DNA of 16,894 bases from Gammaproteobacteria bacterium (GTDB taxonomy: Bacteria > Pseudomonadota > Gammaproteobacteria > Pseudomonadales > Azotimanducaceae). The notes beneath the pieces were generated by a model, which was not told the DNA's origin, searched no databases, and saw only the letters and a program-made list of their open reading frames with translations. The DNA is taken from positions 1 to 16,894 of the forward strand of contig JAPOYW010000458.1 in NCBI GenBank assembly GCA_026706425.1, written 5' to 3'. A program made the translations under genes and the position numbers. Position 1 is the stretch's first letter. Each line of letters opens with the position of its first letter. Below, piece by piece: positions 14,065-16,894 of this stretch.

Positions 14065-16191
14065 ATGAACTGGAGCGATGCGGTGTGCGCCACGATTGCG
14101 GTCGGTTTGCTGGTGGGATGCGCGGGCTACGAGAACGTGGACGCCGAGGTAGACGCCGAAGCAGCGCCAGATGCCATTCGCGATGTTGTTGCGCAGGAAG
14201 CCGATCCTGAGCAGTACCGGATCAGTGTCGAGATTCCGGTCGACGACGTCACCGTCGACTGGGGAGAGAATCTCGATGTGGACGCTCTGCTCGACGAACG
14301 GACCTCGTTCACGGCCTCGGACTTCCACCTGCGCGAGGTCGTTCTCATCGCCCGTTCCCGGCGCGGCGGCAGCGCCGAGCTGCTCCTCGACGAGTGGGCT
14401 TCCGGCGCCGTCGACATTCCCGAAGGCTCCGCCGAGTCCTGGTACGAGGTGCGCATTCCAGCAGCCGATGTCGGAGAAGCCGGTGTCGAGTGGGTACTCG
14501 ACTTCTCGGGCGCACTGGATCTGAACCTGCTCGTGGCGGTCCTGGAGCCGCGCTCGGCGTTGCTGGCTGCAGCCACGGCCACGGTTCGCGAGGCCGTCGT
14601 CGAGGACGAGATCCCGACCGACCAACCCGGGGCGCCGCCCGCAGAGCCGTCTGTCGAAGTCGTTCAGTCGGTCGAGGTGGTCGAGCCCGTGACGGCAACG
14701 CCAACCGTGGTCAAGGAGGTGGCCGTCGTCGAACAGCCCGTCTACCGAACGCAGACGGTGTACCGATACGTGGATCGGCCGGTGTACAGATACCGCGTGT
14801 CGTGGATCTACGACCCCGCGCGCTACTACGTCTTCAGCGACTACGGCGGCTGGACGTACCGCTACTTCCCGGGAACCTGGGATTGGCGGTGCTACAACCC
14901 GAGTTTCCGCTTGCCGGTGCGCCATCATCACCATCACGACAGGCACCGGCATCGCGCCGACCGACACGATGGGCGACGCTACGAGCGCCGCGACCGGGAC
15001 GACCGCCGCGGCGACCGGGACCGCCGCCGCGGAGATCGTGACCGGGATGTGCGGGGCCGACGCGATGGCGACGACCGCGACCGGGATCGGCGTGGCGTCC
15101 GGCCCCGCGAGAGCGAGAGCCGAGCAGTCGTGTCGCGGCCGAGCACGCTCTGGCGGCGCGTGGATCCGGGTCACCCGCGGATCCAACTGGCCACCCAACG
15201 CCGGAGCGAGCCGCGCATCGAGGAGGACCGCCAGACCAATCCCCGACTGCGGACTTTCCAACGCACGGGGCAGCCGCCGAACAGCAACCGGGCCGCCACG
15301 GGGGCCGAACGGGTGGATCGTCCGGCGAGCCCTCACGTAAGCCCGTTTCTGCGCCGGGACTCCGGGGTCGCGGCGAGCCCGAATCGAACCGTGGCCCCGC
15401 CACCGCGTGTCGCGGAAGCGAACCAACGCCGATCAGCGACCACGAACCGGTCGGTGTCCGACCGAAATGCCCGGACCCGGTCATTCGAACGTCGTGAGGC
15501 CCGGCCAGTAGAACGCCGCCCAACGGTGACGCGCACTCCTCCCCAACCGACGCGGCGACCGACGGTTCCAGACCGCGTCGACACACTCGAACCGCGCCAA
15601 GACAGCCTCAACGCTCGAACCCGGGCGTTTCAACGCCGTCCGGAGCAACGGGCACCGTCGGGAAGTGCATCTCCGCGGACGACGACGGTCCAGCAACGGC
15701 CGGTTGTGCGCGAGAACGACTTGCGCACGAGGGAGGATGTTCGTCAGTCGAATCCGAGAACCCGGGTGTTCCAGCGCGAAGCCGACCGCCGAAGCGCACC
15801 ACGAAGCGCGACTCGGTCTGCACAACGCGCAACACCCGAGACGCGCCAACCGGCACGATCCACAGTCGACCGGCAGCGCTCCGCCGAGCTCGAGCGCAAT
15901 GCGCGGACGCGCGCGTTCCAACGCCGGGCAGAGCCGCGAGTCGTAGAACCGCAGCGGCATCGAGTCGATCCGCCGCGACCGCAGAGCCGGCCTCGCGCCA
16001 CCCCGCCGCGACAGGCATCGAGTCCGCCGGCTCGGCCGCAACGCGTCGCGCCAAGCAGAAACGCACCGCAGCGCCAACGGCCGGTGCAGCGCGCACCGGT
16101 CAAGCCGCAGCAAAACGACTCGGCGAGCGACGCTCGGCCCGACGAGGGAAGACGCTCGAACTCACGCACACGCGCATTCGAGCGCCGCTAG
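14065..16191 (+). CDS. Predicted lipoprotein with basic tail carrying six N-x-R-x-R-x-F-[QE]-R motifs; unknown function
   Basis: I do not recognise this 708-residue protein. ATG 14065 is chosen because GGAGG lies five bases upstream; GTG 14026 has no such site. Residues 9-19 (ATIAVGLLVGC) look like a lipobox with Cys19, although the n-region lacks Lys/Arg and has an Asp. Residues 20-165 are acidic, with alternating beta-like segments (ISVEIPVDDVTVDW, REVVLIARS, WYEVRIP, VEWVLDFSG). A Pro/Val/Glu linker leads to a Tyr/Trp-rich region (225-283, including YRYVDRPVYRYRVSW). Then come His5 (287-291) and an Arg/Asp tract (292-345). From 350 on it is Arg/Pro/Ser/Gln-rich and probably disordered, with motif copies starting at 392, 468, 516, 563, 612 and 699; the last ends at the C-terminal residue. 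It is a net acidic head and strongly basic tail, probably outer-membrane anchored and able to contact polyanions (inference). Its neighbour ggt is divergent. Confidence 0.72.
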   Translation: MNWSDAVCATIAVGLLVGCAGYENVDAEVDAEAAPDAIRDVVAQEADPEQYRISVEIPVDDVTVDWGENLDVDALLDERTSFTASDFHLREVVLIARSRRGGSAELLLDEWASGAVDIPEGSAESWYEVRIPAADVGEAGVEWVLDFSGALDLNLLVAVLEPRSALLAAATATVREAVVEDEIPTDQPGAPPAEPSVEVVQSVEVVEPVTATPTVVKEVAVVEQPVYRTQTVYRYVDRPVYRYRVSWIYDPARYYVFSDYGGWTYRYFPGTWDWRCYNPSFRLPVRHHHHHDRHRHRADRHDGRRYERRDRDDRRGDRDRRRGDRDRDVRGRRDGDDRDRDRRGVRPRESESRAVVSRPSTLWRRVDPGHPRIQLATQRRSEPRIEEDRQTNPRLRTFQRTGQPPNSNRAATGAERVDRPASPHVSPFLRRDSGVAASPNRTVAPPPRVAEANQRRSATTNRSVSDRNARTRSFERREARPVERRPTVTRTPPQPTRRPTVPDRVDTLEPRQDSLNARTRAFQRRPEQRAPSGSASPRTTTVQQRPVVRENDLRTREDVRQSNPRTRVFQREADRRSAPRSATRSAQRATPETRQPARSTVDRQRSAELERNARTRAFQRRAEPRVVEPQRHRVDPPRPQSRPRATPPRQASSPPARPQRVAPSRNAPQRQRPVQRAPVKPQQNDSASDARPDEGRRSNSRTRAFERR
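14990..15031 (+). repeat. Imperfect 21-bp tandem repeat in Arg/Asp-rich coding tract
   Basis: Two adjacent 21-bp units, 14990-15010 and 15011-15031, both begin GCGACCGGGAC and end CCGCCGCG and differ at two positions. They lie in the part of the lipoprotein gene encoding RDRDDRRGDRDRRRGD; related GACCGGGA/GATCG pieces continue to about 15100. The tract looks like slippage-driven expansion. Confidence 0.65.
15238..16188 (+). repeat. Six dispersed 30-bp motif copies in the lipoprotein tail
   Basis: Copies start at 15238, 15466, 15610, 15751, 15898 and 16159. They encode NPRLRTFQR, NARTRSFERR, NARTRAFQRR, NPRTRVFQRE, NARTRAFQRR and NSRTRAFERR. Copies two to five are spaced 48, 47 and 49 residues apart; the outer gaps are 76 and 87. 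Linkers do not align obviously, so the short motif is conserved while the spacers drift. A partial relative, NDLRTRED, begins at residue 551. Confidence 0.88.
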
Positions 16192-16222
16192 CCGGTCGGG
16201 GAGAACCTGCTTCCGGTTTGCC

Positions 16223-16894
16223 TTGGCGGACCCGACGCGCATAATCGGGTCGCCCAACCGCAACCGGGAACCGGACATCCAGCCCGCCAAACGCACGCTG
16301 CCAATCGGCATCCAGACTTTCCGGAGGATCCGGGAGGACGGCTGCTACTACGTTGACAAGACCGAGCATCTGCGGCATTTGATCGCCGGCGGTACGCGCT
16401 ATTTCCTGTCCCGGCCGCGACGCTTCGGCAAGAGCCTGCTGGTGGACACGCTGAAGGAGCTCTTCGAGGCCAACGAGCCGCTGTTTCGCGGCCTCGCCAT
16501 CCACGGGCAGTGGGACTGGTCCGTGTCGCGTCCGGTCGTGCGGCTCGACTTCAGCATGGGGAGTTTCGCCGATCCGGGGCTCCTGCATGCCAACACCATG
16601 GCACAACTCGATGCGGTCCAACGCGAGACAGGTGCGGTCTCCGCCTATCCGACGGCGCCAGAACGACTTGCGCACCTCCTGGAATGCCTGCATCAGCAAA
16701 CCGGAGAGCGCGTGGTGGTGCTTGTGGACGAGTACGACAAGCCGATCCTCGATGTGCTGGACGACGCCGAAGCCGCAGCGGCCAATCGCAGCTATCTGCG
16801 CAGCCTCTACGCCACCATCAAGTTCGCGGACGCGCACATCGAGTTCGCGCTGTTAACGGGGGTGAGCAAGTTCACGAAGGTGAGCCTTTTTTCG
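16223..16894 (+). CDS. AAA-ATPase-like / PD-(D/E)XK nuclease family protein, 3' truncated by window end
   Basis: The first part of a protein of the AAA-ATPase-like (PF09820-type) family, which normally carries a C-terminal PD-(D/E)XK nuclease domain (DUF1703); that half lies beyond the window. From 16298 the translation reads LPIGIQTFRRIREDGCYYVDKT, the characteristic family start. Next come a degenerate Walker A, FLSRPRRFGKSLLVDTLKELF, and Walker B VVVLVDEYDKPILD (about 16720-16760). YLRSLYATIK and EFALLTGVSKFTK follow, all as expected. No ATG or GTG lies in frame before the conserved start: TTG at 16223 or CTG at 16298 are the only near-canonical options, so the start is uncertain and the 5' end may be decayed. 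It begins 31 bases after the lipoprotein stop. The biological role of the family is unclear; it is often multicopy and accessory. Confidence 0.82.
   Translation, partial: MADPTRIIGSPNRNREPDIQPAKRTLPIGIQTFRRIREDGCYYVDKTEHLRHLIAGGTRYFLSRPRRFGKSLLVDTLKELFEANEPLFRGLAIHGQWDWSVSRPVVRLDFSMGSFADPGLLHANTMAQLDAVQRETGAVSAYPTAPERLAHLLECLHQQTGERVVVLVDEYDKPILDVLDDAEAAAANRSYLRSLYATIKFADAHIEFALLTGVSKFTKVSLFS

Noticed and set aside
14925..14945. Run of five His codons as a possible cloning tag
   Set aside because: It lies mid-gene, uses mixed CAT/CAC codons and blends into a longer His/Arg/Asp tract, so it is native.
14020..15426. Long minus-strand open frame (468 codons) antisense to the lipoprotein gene
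   Set aside because: It is complementary to a + strand gene that has a ribosome site, a lipobox and conserved motif repeats. The antisense translation is low complexity (Val/Ala/Pro and Asp/His runs) with no recognisable domain and no ribosome site.
15238..16191. Motif repeats as a CRISPR array
   Set aside because: The copies are divergent in DNA, in frame within a long coding sequence and too short. Conservation is at the protein level, and no cas genes are present.

Overview
The window is high-GC DNA, roughly two-thirds G+C by eye, with dense gene packing. It looks like a Gram-negative proteobacterium: a YejBEF-type peptide importer, an AcnA-type aconitase, an exported gamma-glutamyltransferase and a predicted lipoprotein. 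A gammaproteobacterium is my best guess, but no rRNA or other phylogenetic marker is present and this is inference.

Left part (1-6498, + strand). After about 300 bases of unassigned DNA carrying a good sigma70-type promoter overlapped by a 21-bp palindrome, there is a tightly coupled pair: a two-cysteine proline racemase/4-hydroxyproline 2-epimerase and a DadA-like FAD amino-acid oxidoreductase. Together they are the first two steps of trans-4-hydroxy-L-proline catabolism. Seventy-seven bases later come yejB, yejE and yejF, encoding a complete peptide ABC importer core without the usual binding-protein gene yejA. The first ATPase domain of YejF has lost its D-loop aspartate, and two tight hairpins fill the yejE-yejF gap.

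Middle part (6499-8806, + strand). Accessory genes: two divergent Uma2-family (DUF820) proteins in tandem, the first with a C-terminal heptad-repeat tail, then a small two-helix membrane protein of DUF5362 type. Both Uma2 genes lack a visible ribosome binding site and have -10-like hexamers almost touching the start codon.

Right-middle part (8807-13941, - strand). In transcription order: ggt (gamma-glutamyltransferase with signal peptide), a terminator-like hairpin, an Hsp20 small heat shock protein, a 208-base spacer with mutually exclusive hairpins and a 23-bp tandem duplication, then acnA. A sigma32-like promoter sequence points the wrong way (+ strand) between hsp20 and ggt.

Right end (14065-16894, + strand). 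Divergent from ggt is a 708-residue predicted lipoprotein of unknown function. It has a structured acidic N-terminal half, a Tyr-rich segment, a His5 and Arg/Asp tract, and a long basic disordered tail carrying six copies of a motif N-x-R-x-R-x-F-[QE]-R, the last copy forming the exact C-terminus. I regard this as the most novel item in the window. The window ends inside an AAA-ATPase-like/PD-(D/E)XK family gene with no ATG or GTG start at its expected N-terminus.
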